43,144 nt of DNA, taken from NCBI GenBank assembly GCA_964405975.1, contig CAYOPW010000019.1, forward strand, positions 1-43,144, written 5' to 3'. The DNA comes from Hyphomicrobium_A sp964405975. GTDB taxonomy: Bacteria > Pseudomonadota > Alphaproteobacteria > Rhizobiales > Hyphomicrobiaceae. Position numbers and translations under genes: made by a program. How positions within the stretch are numbered: the first letter of the stretch is position 1; the number at the start of each line of letters is the position of its first letter. A model generated the notes under the pieces. That model saw nothing but the letters and a program-made list of their open reading frames with translations, was not told where the DNA came from and searched no databases. Below are positions 1 through 8,850 of this stretch, piece by piece.

Positions 1-268
1 CTCGATGCCCATTGGCGATAGCCGCTCAAGAATGCCTTGGCGCTACCCCACCCCCATTCGCTGCTCTGGTCCCGAAATGTGGCTTATGCAAACCTACTGG
101 AGCGTTTTTTCCCGTCCGCGCTCTCAGAACCCCAGGAACCGTACGAACAACGTCGTTAACGATTTGAAAGATACCCCGAGCCTAACAATTCAGCCAAATC
201 ACGGTTTCTTTCATCGTGTTACCGGAGGGCAATAGTTCAATGGTACAGCGCATAACCAGGACGTCGTT
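1..268. other. Spacer downstream of ftsZ
   Basis: Short frames exist here but none looks like a protein. In alphaproteobacterial dcw clusters the gene after ftsZ is commonly lpxC, so this spacer may carry its promoter on the minus strand. The window ends before any recognisable LpxC start, so that is inference only. I see no convincing stem followed by a T-run acting as an ftsZ terminator. Confidence 0.4.
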
Positions 269-1978
269 CTACTTGCGTCCACGACGCAAAACTTCGGGGA
301 ATGACTGTTCCTCGTTGGCTTGGTCATGCGAGAACGAATCACTTTCTGCGACTGGGCTTCCCCAGCCGTGGTCCTGGGCTTGCAGGCCGGAAGAGTGATT
401 CGTTTCGTCAAATCGGTGTTCGTAAGGATCGACATTCTGGCCATCGTCCGCGCGCTTGCTGCGTCCCAAAATGCGCTGCAACAAACCCCGGCGCGGCGGC
501 TCTTCGTCCGTGTGCTGATTCGCGTGCGAGGCCTCCTGAGGCGGATAACCAACCTTGGCGCGATACTCACGTTGCGCGACAGGCGGAAAGTCTTCAACTG
601 CGGGCATGCGACGTTGACCACGGCGGAGTTCGGCTGGTGGCGCCGGATTGAAGCTGTCCGCATTTGCGCCAGTTGCATCGACATGTTCTGGCATGGGCTG
701 TTGCTGCGCACGCTGCGATAGATGCGAAAGGCCCTCCTCGATGACGACATCTCCGTCTGTGCGCCACGCGTCGCGCGATACGCTCCCGCCAACCTCGTGC
801 GCTTGAGCTGCGGGGGGCGTGTCTGATTGTTGATAGCCTCCGCCGCCGTCGACGTACCCAATAGCCTCCGAAAGCCGGCGCCGAAGTTCATCTTCCTCTT
901 GCGATCCAGCATTATTTTGCACCGGCATCTGGCTGGCATCTTGATATTGCGGAAGTCTCGGCGGTCGAACGTGCGCCTCGGAGGGACTTTGCACCGGAAT
1001 GAAGTTTTCACCCGAGCGCAGCAGGCCCGATGCGACGATCGAAACGCGCACGCGATCGCCAAGGTCTTCGTCGAATGTGGCGCCCACGATGATATTTGCT
1101 TCTGAATCGACTTCCTTGCGCACCCTGCTCGCCGCTTCGTCCACCTCATAAAGCGTCATATCGCGGCCCCCGGTAATTGAGAGCAAAAGGCCATGGGCGC
1201 CGCGCAGCGACACTTCATCGAGAAGCGGGTTGGCAACGGCGTCCTCCGCCGCACGCGTTGCGCGACCATCGCCGGAAGCTTCACCCGTACCCATCACGGC
1301 CGAGCCCATACCGCTCATCACGGCGCGTACATCGGCAAAATCGAGGTTGATCAAGCCTTCCTTGATGATGAGATCAACGATGCAGGCGACGCCGGAATAA
1401 AGAACCTGATCGGCGAGCACGAAGGCCTCGGCAAACGTGGTCTTCTCGTTGGCGATGCGAAAGAGATTTTGATTGGGAATGACGATCAGCGTATCGACAT
1501 GCTTGCGGATTTCCTCGACGCCGGCATCGGCAATGCGCATGCGCCGCGCACCTTCAAAGTGAAACGGCTTGGTGACGATTCCGACTGTTAGAATTCCGAT
1601 CTCCTTGGCGACGCGCGCGATAACGCCTGCGGCCCCCGTTCCGGTCCCGCCACCCATGCCGGCAGCGATAAAGACCATGTGCGAACCGGCAATCTGCGTT
1701 CGGATATCGTCGATCGCCTCTTCGGCCGCTGCTTCGCCAATCTCAGGTTTGGCGCCCGCGCCCAGTCCCTCCGTGAGGTTTACCCCGAGTTGCAGGCGAT
1801 GATCCGCAGTTGATGCAGCAAGCGCTTGCGCATCCGTGTTGGCCACAACGAAGTCAACCCCGCTAAGACCGGTCGCGATCATGTTGTTGATGGCGTTACA
1901 GCCGGCTCCGCCCACACCTATAACGGTGATCCGCGGCTTCAGGTCGGTGAGCTTGGGAAGCTGCAGCTTAATGCTCAT
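269..1978 (-). CDS. ftsZ: Cell division protein FtsZ
   Basis: FtsZ is the tubulin-like GTPase that polymerises into the Z-ring and scaffolds the divisome. The product is about 569 residues. The N-terminal half has the nucleotide-binding glycine segment GVGGAGCNAINNM, the tubulin signature GGGTGTG, and the NLDFADVR segment of the T7/GTPase-activating region. A long acidic, Pro/Gln-rich linker follows, and the protein ends in FPEVLRRGRK, which resembles the conserved C-terminal FtsA/ZipA-binding peptide. The extended linker is usual for alphaproteobacteria. I chose the ATG at 1978 because MSIKLQLPKL matches the usual FtsZ start and GAGAGGG sits just upstream; an in-frame start 39 bases earlier is less likely. 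It is the last gene of the cluster, 108 bases after ftsA, so it may also have its own promoter. Confidence 0.97.
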   Translation of the reverse strand: MSIKLQLPKLTDLKPRITVIGVGGAGCNAINNMIATGLSGVDFVVANTDAQALAASTADHRLQLGVNLTEGLGAGAKPEIGEAAAEEAIDDIRTQIAGSHMVFIAAGMGGGTGTGAAGVIARVAKEIGILTVGIVTKPFHFEGARRMRIADAGVEEIRKHVDTLIVIPNQNLFRIANEKTTFAEAFVLADQVLYSGVACIVDLIIKEGLINLDFADVRAVMSGMGSAVMGTGEASGDGRATRAAEDAVANPLLDEVSLRGAHGLLLSITGGRDMTLYEVDEAASRVRKEVDSEANIIVGATFDEDLGDRVRVSIVASGLLRSGENFIPVQSPSEAHVRPPRLPQYQDASQMPVQNNAGSQEEDELRRRLSEAIGYVDGGGGYQQSDTPPAAQAHEVGGSVSRDAWRTDGDVVIEEGLSHLSQRAQQQPMPEHVDATGANADSFNPAPPAELRRGQRRMPAVEDFPPVAQREYRAKVGYPPQEASHANQHTDEEPPRRGLLQRILGRSKRADDGQNVDPYEHRFDETNHSSGLQAQDHGWGSPVAESDSFSHDQANEEQSFPEVLRRGRK

Positions 1979-2086
1979 CGGACCCTCTCGTTCCTTAGCG
2001 CCGTTTGGCCGATTCAATCAGGATGTCGCCATCTCTAAATATCGTCAAAGCGTTCAACGCCCCCGGCTTCTTCTCTACAATCCTTG

Positions 2087-3367
2087 TCAGAAACCACTCT
2101 TCAGCCATTGGCCCACACGCTCCAAATAGGCCGATGCAAGTGCATTGCGATCTCTGTGCACCATGACCTCCTCACCACCCGCGGCCGCGACGGCAAGAAG
2201 ACCCGCTACTGTCGAAAACGCTGGACTTGTAACGCTTTGTCCCAACCCGGCGATAGGCTCCGGACCTGCGACGCGCACGGGCCGCCCTAACGCATTGGCG
2301 GCAAACTCGCCCATGCCGACGAGCTCACTCGTGCCGCCGGTCAACACAACCCGCTCTCCGGCATAAGCGGATACGCCGCTTTGCTCGATGCGCTCCCGCG
2401 CCAGCGCCAGCATATTGGCGACCCGCGGGCGGATAAGCCCCGCAAGGTCAGCTTTCGTCATGCGGCCCATGGCACCGTCGTCTTCGCCCGCGAGCGGGTA
2501 TGAAAACTCTTCGCGCTCATCGGACTGAGCGATTAGCATTGTGCCATACAACGTCTTGATTCGCTCGGCTTCCGCAAGTGGCGTCTGCAACGCGTATGCA
2601 ATGTCACAAGTGATGTGATGACCGCCCATGTGTACGGTCCCGGCATGGATGAAGTGACCTTGGGCAAACACAGCGACCGTCGTGGTACCGCCCCCCATAT
2701 CGATGCAGGTCACACCGAGATGGCGTTCCTCCTCACTGGTGGTGGCAAGCGCGCTGGCATACGGCGCAGTCACGAGCGCCGACGCAGAGAGGTAGCAGCG
2801 CTCAATCACGTGCAAAAGATTGCGGATCGGAGCCTCGTCTGCCGCGATAGCGTGCACGTTACATGTCATACGCCGCGCCGCCATACCGCGCGGATCGCCT
2901 GCATCAGTTGTACCATCCAATCGGAAACCAATACGGTTGAGATGAACGAGCATGCGCTCGTCACGCTCAGTCCATGAACGAGCGCCAGCCATCACGCGTT
3001 CGATATCGTGTTCATCGACGACACCGCCGTCGATGTCGACCGAGGCTGAAAAGTTCAACGATTGCAGACGACCACAAGATACGGAGACGAAAACCTCTTC
3101 CAGCGTGACTTGCGCCTTGCGCTCAGCCTGAGCAATTGTCGCGCGGATGGCGGCCTCCGCCTCGGCCAGATCGGTGATGACTCCTGCCTTCAACCCCCGC
3201 GAACGCTGATGTCCAACGCTGAGGACGCGGGCGCGCTTTCCGCCAGCAGCGTCATAGCGCCCCGCCGGCACCAGCTCGGCGATAAGGCATACGATCTTGT
3301 TGGTGCCAACGTCGAGCAAGCCGACGATTTCGCCCCCCCTTGGCTCTGTCTTGTTCCGGCTAAGCAT
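2087..3367 (-). CDS. ftsA: Cell division protein FtsA
   Basis: FtsA is an actin-fold ATPase that tethers FtsZ filaments to the inner membrane and recruits later divisome proteins. The product is about 426 residues, the normal family size. Visible motifs are the phosphate-1 loop GLLDVGTNKIVCLIAE near the N-terminus, phosphate-2 CIDMGGGTTTVAVF in the middle, and the adenosine motif VVLTGGTSELVGM towards the C-terminus. The last residues (YLERVGQWLKSGF) form the expected amphipathic membrane-targeting helix. I chose the ATG at 3367 because GAGG lies 8 bases upstream, inside the ftsQ stop region; a TTG two codons earlier is too close to it. The gene starts about 10 bases after ftsQ ends, so it is probably translated with it. 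Confidence 0.96.
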   Translation of the reverse strand: MLSRNKTEPRGGEIVGLLDVGTNKIVCLIAELVPAGRYDAAGGKRARVLSVGHQRSRGLKAGVITDLAEAEAAIRATIAQAERKAQVTLEEVFVSVSCGRLQSLNFSASVDIDGGVVDEHDIERVMAGARSWTERDERMLVHLNRIGFRLDGTTDAGDPRGMAARRMTCNVHAIAADEAPIRNLLHVIERCYLSASALVTAPYASALATTSEEERHLGVTCIDMGGGTTTVAVFAQGHFIHAGTVHMGGHHITCDIAYALQTPLAEAERIKTLYGTMLIAQSDEREEFSYPLAGEDDGAMGRMTKADLAGLIRPRVANMLALARERIEQSGVSAYAGERVVLTGGTSELVGMGEFAANALGRPVRVAGPEPIAGLGQSVTSPAFSTVAGLLAVAAAGGEEVMVHRDRNALASAYLERVGQWLKSGF

Positions 3368-3377
3368 TTTCAAGACC

Positions 3378-4307
3378 TCAACTTGATTGAGCGGGGCGCG
3401 TGGAAGATGGGCCGTGAGTGTCGGGGCGAACGGTGATCCGCCCGTGGCTGCGCAAATCGACGATCACATAGCGTCCGGAAAGAAGCTGGCCGAGATCTGC
3501 AACAGAGGACAGGGCCTCAAACGCCATCGCCTCCCGGTCTGGTCCAAGGTGCACCGTTACGTCGTCTGTCAGCCGCAGTGTCCAGCGGCGTTCGCCAACG
3601 CGCTCCGCCATCACAAAGCGTTGCGCAATGGCAGGATAGCGGGCCACGAGATCAAATAGCGCCTTGGCTTCGCTCGCCGCACCTTCGCCTGCAACGCGGG
3701 GAAGGCCGCGTTCTGTGCCAGGCTTCACGGCGCTTAGCACCCGCCCCGTCGCATCAATAAGGTATTCGCGTTCGCCGCGAATCCACAGCGCCGCAGGTTT
3801 GCGTTCCGTCACATGGACCTTCAGGGAGCCGGGAAAAATACGGCTGATTGTAGCTGTCGCAATCCACGGTAACCGCTCAATACTTTCGCGCGCGGCAGCA
3901 CTGTCGATGCTCAGCAACGAGCGGACGTTAGGCAGGTCTAGGGCGTCGAAAATGTCTGCATCTGGTGTAAAACGCTGCCCACTCACCGCCACTTGATCGA
4001 TCCGCAGTCCCGTCCAGTAGAGAACCTCATCGACCTCGGGAAAAAACGGCGCCATTGCGCGCACATGTCTACCGCCATCGGTCAAGACACTGAATGCAAA
4101 TGCGCCCGATAGCCCGGCGAAGACGACGAATCCTAATTTGAGCCCAAAGGAGCGCCGGCGCAGCGAAACAGAATGACGCCTTTTGGCGCTGCGCATAAGG
4201 GGAGTTTTGGGAGTGGCGGGAGGAAGGCTGCTGCTTGGGGTTAGATCCGGTCGTGGCGTGGCTTGCGCCCGCCCAAGATACCCAAAACCAACCCCTACCT
4301 GTTGCAA
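3378..4307 (-). CDS. ftsQ: Cell division protein FtsQ
   Basis: FtsQ is a single-pass inner-membrane divisome protein that links FtsL/FtsB and the septal synthase to the cytoplasmic ring. The product is up to 309 residues. It has a basic, proline-rich cytoplasmic tail, one transmembrane helix (around residues 52-72), a POTRA domain starting near VDEVLYWTGLRIDQVAVSG, and a beta domain containing SRIFPGSLKVHVTERKPAALW. The start is unsettled. The longest frame begins with TTG at 4307, which has GAGGA a few bases upstream and overlaps the end of ddl by 13 bases. An internal ATG at 4196 has no Shine-Dalgarno sequence. I prefer the TTG, which would give unusually weak initiation for a divisome protein. 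Confidence 0.93.
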   Translation of the reverse strand: MQQVGVGFGYLGRAQATPRPDLTPSSSLPPATPKTPLMRSAKRRHSVSLRRRSFGLKLGFVVFAGLSGAFAFSVLTDGGRHVRAMAPFFPEVDEVLYWTGLRIDQVAVSGQRFTPDADIFDALDLPNVRSLLSIDSAAARESIERLPWIATATISRIFPGSLKVHVTERKPAALWIRGEREYLIDATGRVLSAVKPGTERGLPRVAGEGAASEAKALFDLVARYPAIAQRFVMAERVGERRWTLRLTDDVTVHLGPDREAMAFEALSSVADLGQLLSGRYVIVDLRSHGRITVRPDTHGPSSTRPAQSS

Positions 4308-5236
4308 CTCGCGTCCTCAACCATCCAACGCACGAGCTCCCCAAAGGACCAGCCCGCGTATGCCGCCATCTCTGGCACCAGCGACGTCTCAGTCATGCCG
4401 GGCTGGGTATTTATCTCCAGACAAATGAGCTCGCCCGAACCTGCTTCGTCGTAACGAAAGTCCGCCCGTGCCGCGCCGCGGCAGCCCAGCGCTGAATAAG
4501 CATTAACCGTGTATTTCCTGACCAACTCGTAAACATCCGGTGAAAGATTGGCCGGCAATACGTGTTGTGATCCTCCGGGCGCGTACTTTGCCTCGTAATC
4601 GTAGAAGGCGAGCCCCTTGAGGGGCACGATCTCGATCACCTCGGTGACAAATTCGCCGATCACTGCGCAGGTGAGTTCACGCCCGGGAATGTAGCGCTCG
4701 ACCATCACGAGTTCCTCGAGTGCGCCGCCCTCCGCAATCAGTTTGGGTGGCCCTTTGGCACCCTCGCTTACGATGACAACTCCAACGCTGGAGCCTTCCG
4801 TCAGAGGCTTGACGACATAAGGCGGCGCAATGACGTGCCGTTCTAAGGCCTCCTTGCGGATGACGACCTCGGCCTCAGCCACCGGGACCCCGGCCGGGCG
4901 CAGAACGTCTTTTGCCCGCTCCTTATGCATTGCGAGCGAGGAGGCAAGCACGCCGGAGTGTGTATAGGGAATGGCTAGGCATTCCAGCACGCCTTGAATA
5001 CAGCCGTCCTCGCCGAAACGGCCATGTAAGGCGTTAAAGCAGACGTCGGGCTTGGCCTCAGCAATTCGCAAGGCAACGTCGCGATCCACATCGATCATTG
5101 TAACGCGATAGCCCTCGCCCTCCAGAGCAGAAGCGACGGCTTTGCCGGAACTCAAGCTGATCTCGCGTTCAGCAGAGCAGCCGCCCATGAGCACGGCGAC
5201 GTGATCGTGCTTGCGTGGCGGTGCCGTCCCAATCAT
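4295..5236 (-). CDS. ddl: D-alanine--D-alanine ligase
   Basis: The enzyme joins two D-alanines with ATP to make the dipeptide that MurF adds to the peptidoglycan stem. The product is 313 residues, typical for DdlB. It is an ATP-grasp enzyme. Visible are the N-terminal loop LMGGCSAEREISL, HGRFGEDGCIQG, the ATP-binding segment PYVVKPLTEGSSVGV, and the Mg-binding and omega-loop stretch LICLEINTQPGMTETSLVPE. The ATG overlaps the murB stop as ATGA, and the 3' end overlaps the ftsQ start, so translation is probably coupled on both sides. Placement between murB and ftsQ is standard for alphaproteobacteria. Confidence 0.97.
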   Translation of the reverse strand: MIGTAPPRKHDHVAVLMGGCSAEREISLSSGKAVASALEGEGYRVTMIDVDRDVALRIAEAKPDVCFNALHGRFGEDGCIQGVLECLAIPYTHSGVLASSLAMHKERAKDVLRPAGVPVAEAEVVIRKEALERHVIAPPYVVKPLTEGSSVGVVIVSEGAKGPPKLIAEGGALEELVMVERYIPGRELTCAVIGEFVTEVIEIVPLKGLAFYDYEAKYAPGGSQHVLPANLSPDVYELVRKYTVNAYSALGCRGAARADFRYDEAGSGELICLEINTQPGMTETSLVPEMAAYAGWSFGELVRWMVEDASCNR

Positions 5237-6198
5237 GAGAAGGCAACCTCTGCCAGCGCTTCGCCGGTCGGGCGGCCGGGCTTAGGTAGACCAATGCGAA
5301 TGATTTCCCATTGCAAGGTCACGCCCGACTTCGCCTTGACGCGCGCGCGCACGGTTTCCCCGAGCCGCTCGATATCTTCGGCGCTAGCACCTCCCTCGTT
5401 GATGAGGAAGTTGCAGTGCATGTCCGACACCTTGGCGCCGCCCACGCGCAGACCGCGGCAGCCGGCGGCGTCAACAAGTGTCCAAGCGCTCCCATCTGGC
5501 GGGTTCTTGAAGGTCGAGCCACCGGTACGCTCGCGGATGGGCTGGTTCTGCTCGCGGTAGTCGGCCACACCTTCCATCTCGCGTAAGATTTCTGCTAGAT
5601 CGCCCGGTGTTCCTTGGAATAGGGCTTGGGTCAGAATGAAGTTTTCGGGCACGCTCGAATGTCGATAGCGAAAGCCCATGTCTGCCAGAGAAAGCGTGTG
5701 AATGTTGCCTTCGCGATCAACGGCCCGCGCCTCGATGAGAACGTCCTTGGTCTCAGAACCGTGAGCCCCGGCATTCATGCGCAGCGCGCCGCCAATCGAG
5801 CCGGGAATGCCCCGATAAAACGCAAGGCCTGCAATACCAGCCTCCGCGGCCGCGCGCGCAACCTTTACGTCCGGTACAGCAGTGCCGGCTCGAATCCGGT
5901 GGGCCGGCTCAGCACTGACACCGGCAAAGCCACGGCCCAAACGAATAACGACACCCGGCAAGCCACCGTCGCGCACCAGAAGATTCGAGCCCAGACCAAT
6001 CACTGTGACGGGCAGGTCGCGGGGCGCTCCTTTGAGGAAGTAGGCGAGATCGGCTTCATCTGACGGCGAGTAGAGCACCTGTGCAGGACCGCCAACGCGA
6101 AACCACGTTATGTCGGACAACAGCGCATTGTCGGTCATACGGCCCTTAAGATCGGGCAGTTTCTCTTTGAGGTCCGCGGTGATGTCGGGAAAGGTCAC
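5233..6198 (-). CDS. murB: UDP-N-acetylenolpyruvoylglucosamine reductase MurB
   Basis: MurB is the FAD- and NADPH-dependent cytoplasmic enzyme that reduces UDP-GlcNAc-enolpyruvate to UDP-MurNAc. The FAD-binding motifs TWFRVGGPAQVLYSP and VIGLGSNLLVRDGGLPG are present, as are FYRGIPGSIGGALRMNAGAHG, the catalytic-serine segment RTGGSTFKNP, and a C-terminal domain with HCNFLINEGGASAEDIE. It looks like a type I MurB. Only GTG starts are available after the in-frame murC stop. GTG 6198 has GGAGG with a 6-base spacer and gives about 321 residues. GTG 6216 has its GGAGG 13 bases away and gives 327. I prefer 6198. The two Shine-Dalgarno copies belong to a 13-base direct repeat listed separately. Confidence 0.95.
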   Translation of the reverse strand: MTFPDITADLKEKLPDLKGRMTDNALLSDITWFRVGGPAQVLYSPSDEADLAYFLKGAPRDLPVTVIGLGSNLLVRDGGLPGVVIRLGRGFAGVSAEPAHRIRAGTAVPDVKVARAAAEAGIAGLAFYRGIPGSIGGALRMNAGAHGSETKDVLIEARAVDREGNIHTLSLADMGFRYRHSSVPENFILTQALFQGTPGDLAEILREMEGVADYREQNQPIRERTGGSTFKNPPDGSAWTLVDAAGCRGLRVGGAKVSDMHCNFLINEGGASAEDIERLGETVRARVKAKSGVTLQWEIIRIGLPKPGRPTGEALAEVAFS

Positions 6199-6201
6199 GA
6201 G

Positions 6202-6239
6202 GCGCCTCCGGCGCACGTCTCATAGCGCGCCTCCGGCGC
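6202..6239 (-). repeat. 13-base direct repeat with duplicated GGAGG at murC/murB
   Basis: GCGCCGGAGGCGC (minus strand) occurs twice, at 6227-6239 inside the last codons of murC and at 6202-6214 just after its stop. The copies are 25 bases apart. Each is itself nearly palindromic and carries GGAGG. The downstream copy is ideally spaced for GTG 6198 and the upstream copy serves GTG 6216 less well. The arrangement decides the murB start and could let murB use tandem ribosome-binding sites. Confidence 0.8.
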
Positions 6240-7659
6240 GACGCGGCTCTTCGGCGCCAAGCCAGTCGGGAAGCCCATGCGCCCATTCCGTAGACACCCC
6301 AGCGCCGAGACAGACGACCGAGTCGCCCGGACGCACACTACGGCGCAATAATGGGACCAGATCGCGTGGATTGTCGATCGCGATAACCGCGGGATGCCCG
6401 GTCCTTCGAATGCCTTCTGCCATCGTGTGTTGGTCGATGCCTTCGATCGGCTGCTCGCCGGCCGTATAGAGCGGCGCCACGATGACGCTGTCGGCATCGC
6501 GGAAGCTTGCGCAGAAGTCGCCAAAAAGATCGCGCACGCGCGTATAGCGGTGCGGCTCAAACACTGCGATCAGGCGACCGCGGGAACTGCCGCGCGCCGC
6601 CCCTAGAACGGCGGTGATTTCCGCCGGATGATGGGCATAGTCGTCGTAGATCGCCGCACCATTCCACGTGCCGGCCAGCTCATAGCGCCGCTTGACGCCA
6701 GTGAAGTTGGCAAGGCTTTTATGAATCGCTTCATCGGAAATGCCAGCCTCACTCGCAACGGCAATAGCGGCGAGTGCATTAAGCGCGTTGTGCTCACCGG
6801 GAAGCGGGATCGTCCAATCACGAATGATCCGCTCACCGCCGCGCACACGCCGGCCAAGTTCGGCGTCGATCAAAAAGCGGTGTCCCTCATAGCGCGATCC
6901 AAGAAGTACTAGGTCAGCATCCTGCGAAGTGCCATACGTGAGAAGCCGCCGGCCGTCGCGGCGCAGCTCGAGCCGCTCCACCATGTCACGCACGACGGGG
7001 TGATCGATGCACGCCACTGCAAGACCATAGAAGGGAATGTTGCGCAGGAACGACGCAAACTCCCTGTGCATGTTTTCGACCGTCTTGAAGTGATCGAGAT
7101 GCTCGGGATCAATATTTGTAACGATGCCGATCTGGCTTGGAAGCCGCACGAATGTGCCGTCCGACTCGTCAGCCTCCACGATCATCCACTGGCCTTTACC
7201 GAGCCGCGCGTTTGACCCCCAGTCATTAATAATGCCGCCGGAGATGACTGTGGGATCCAACCGGCTGTCTGCGAAGATGTGAGCGATAAGTGATGTCGTG
7301 GTCGTCTTGCCGTGCGTGCCGGTCACAGCGACGGTGGAGTAGAGCCGCATCAGCTCGGCCAGCATCTCGGCGCGACGAATGACGGGCAGCCCCTTTTTGC
7401 GTGCAGCTTCCAGCTCGGGATTGCCGCTCTTGATCGCGCTCGAAATGACAACCGAACGCGCACCAACGAGATTGACTGGATCGTGTCCTATGAAGACGCG
7501 AACGCCCTTGATGCGCAGGCGACGCACGTTGGCGCTATCCTTTTGATCGCTGCCCTGGACCGCATAGCCCTTCTCAAGCAGGATCTCGGCAATGGCGCTC
7601 ATGCCGATGCCGCCAATCCCTATGATATGGAAAGTCCCGATCTCGCGGGGCATCTGCAT
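6220..7659 (-). CDS. murC: UDP-N-acetylmuramate--L-alanine ligase MurC
   Basis: MurC is the ATP-dependent ligase that adds L-alanine, the first stem residue, to UDP-MurNAc. The product is 479 residues. It has the N-terminal UDP-binding motif HIIGIGGIGMSAIAEILL, the Mur-ligase P-loop GTHGKTTTTSLIAHIF, the metal and substrate segment TNIDPEHLDHF, and the C-terminal signature YDDYAHHPAEI. The start at 7659 has AAGGGA about 9 bases upstream; a second ATG lies two codons later. Its TGA is in frame with murB, separated only by GAC and the first possible GTG. About 90 bases without a gene lie between murG and murC. Confidence 0.97.
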   Translation of the reverse strand: MQMPREIGTFHIIGIGGIGMSAIAEILLEKGYAVQGSDQKDSANVRRLRIKGVRVFIGHDPVNLVGARSVVISSAIKSGNPELEAARKKGLPVIRRAEMLAELMRLYSTVAVTGTHGKTTTTSLIAHIFADSRLDPTVISGGIINDWGSNARLGKGQWMIVEADESDGTFVRLPSQIGIVTNIDPEHLDHFKTVENMHREFASFLRNIPFYGLAVACIDHPVVRDMVERLELRRDGRRLLTYGTSQDADLVLLGSRYEGHRFLIDAELGRRVRGGERIIRDWTIPLPGEHNALNALAAIAVASEAGISDEAIHKSLANFTGVKRRYELAGTWNGAAIYDDYAHHPAEITAVLGAARGSSRGRLIAVFEPHRYTRVRDLFGDFCASFRDADSVIVAPLYTAGEQPIEGIDQHTMAEGIRRTGHPAVIAIDNPRDLVPLLRRSVRPGDSVVCLGAGVSTEWAHGLPDWLGAEEPRRAGGAL

Positions 7660-7749
7660 GGTCGTCGTTCCCTTGGTCCCAACTTTCAGCTGCCTAAAGC
7701 CGACAGCTTCGTGGCTGGCTCATGGCGGCAAATGCACTTAGCTGTGGCC

Positions 7750-8850
7750 CTACCTCATAATCAGCCCGTCCACGAGGTCGGCCAATCGCGCCACCGCATC
7801 TGGCCTCCCCATACTCTTGGCGATCGTAGCAGCGGCGGCAAGTTTACCTGAATCTGCGAATAGAGCCTCAATTTCTCGCCGCAGACGTTCCGGTGAAAGA
7901 TTTTTTTGCTCGATACACCAAGCCCCACCCGATTCGGCAAGCCTCATGGCGTTCTGGAGCTGATCATTGTCGAGGGCATGCGGCAATGGAACCAGGATTG
8001 ACGGGCGTCCAACGACTGTCAGCTCAGCGATCGTGGATGCCCCTGAGCGCGCAATTACGAGGTGGGCCGCGGCCATCAGCCGGGGCAAATCGCGAAAAAA
8101 GGGTGAGACCTCAGCGGAAATGCCGTTCGCTTTGTAGGCGGCAACGACACTGTCGACATCTTCCTTACGCGCCTGCTGTACCACACGGAGCCGATGACGC
8201 AGATCAATCGGTAGGCCCGCCAGTGCCAGCGGAACCGTGTCGGAAAAGAAACGCGCACCTTGGCTGCCACCGAATACGAGAACGGCAATCTCACCTTGCG
8301 CGCCTGGCGCCCAATAGGGCCGGCTTGCACAATCAATTACCGCTGAGCGAACCGGGTTGCCCGTAAAGCGCTCCTTAGTGCTGAGTTCATCGTCCAAATA
8401 CTTCGTCGCCTCAAACGACGTTGCAATGCGGCTAACGCGCTTTGCCAACATGCGGTTGGCGCGTCCCAGAACGGCATTTTGTTCGTGTAGTGCTGATGGA
8501 ATTCCACGCAAGCTCGCAGCCACAAGTGGCGCAAACGTCGGATACCCGCCAAAGCCGATGACGGCTTTGGGCTTGATCTGTCCTAGAAGACGGTAAGCCG
8601 CCAAGATCCCGCGCCCAAGCATCCAGGCGGTGCGCACCATCGCAACTGGCGACCGGCCTGAGAACGTGGCAGCCGGTACTTGATAAACGTTGCGCGCGGG
8701 AAAGCCTGTCCCATACCTGTCCCCCCGCATGTCGGTCACGAGATCGACATTGCAACCGCGGCGGGCCAACTCCTCAGCGAGCGCCTGCGCTGGAAACAGG
8801 TGCCCGCCCGTGCCCCCAGCTGCGAGCAGGACAGATGTCTCCACGTTCAT
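7750..8850 (-). CDS. murG: UDP-GlcNAc:lipid I N-acetylglucosaminyltransferase MurG
   Basis: MurG is the peripheral inner-membrane glycosyltransferase that converts lipid I to lipid II. The product is about 366 residues. It has the N-terminal glycine loop AAGGTGGHLFPAQALAEEL, GFGGYPTFAPLVAA, the HEQNAVLGRANRML segment, and the C-terminal UDP-GlcNAc-binding loops FGGSQGARFFSD and ARSGASTIAELTVVGRPSI. It belongs to the GT28, GT-B fold family. The ATG at 8850 shares its A with the ftsW stop (TGATG). A GTG one codon earlier is possible but would be unusual. The overlap suggests coupled FtsW/MurG synthesis. Confidence 0.96.
   Translation of the reverse strand: MNVETSVLLAAGGTGGHLFPAQALAEELARRGCNVDLVTDMRGDRYGTGFPARNVYQVPAATFSGRSPVAMVRTAWMLGRGILAAYRLLGQIKPKAVIGFGGYPTFAPLVAASLRGIPSALHEQNAVLGRANRMLAKRVSRIATSFEATKYLDDELSTKERFTGNPVRSAVIDCASRPYWAPGAQGEIAVLVFGGSQGARFFSDTVPLALAGLPIDLRHRLRVVQQARKEDVDSVVAAYKANGISAEVSPFFRDLPRLMAAAHLVIARSGASTIAELTVVGRPSILVPLPHALDNDQLQNAMRLAESGGAWCIEQKNLSPERLRREIEALFADSGKLAAAATIAKSMGRPDAVARLADLVDGLIMR

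Noticed and set aside
211..1149. Long minus-strand open frame of 312 codons overlapping the end of ftsZ
   Set aside because: It lies in another frame of the GC-rich FtsZ linker, has no recognisable domain and no ribosome-binding site; it is a shadow of ftsZ.
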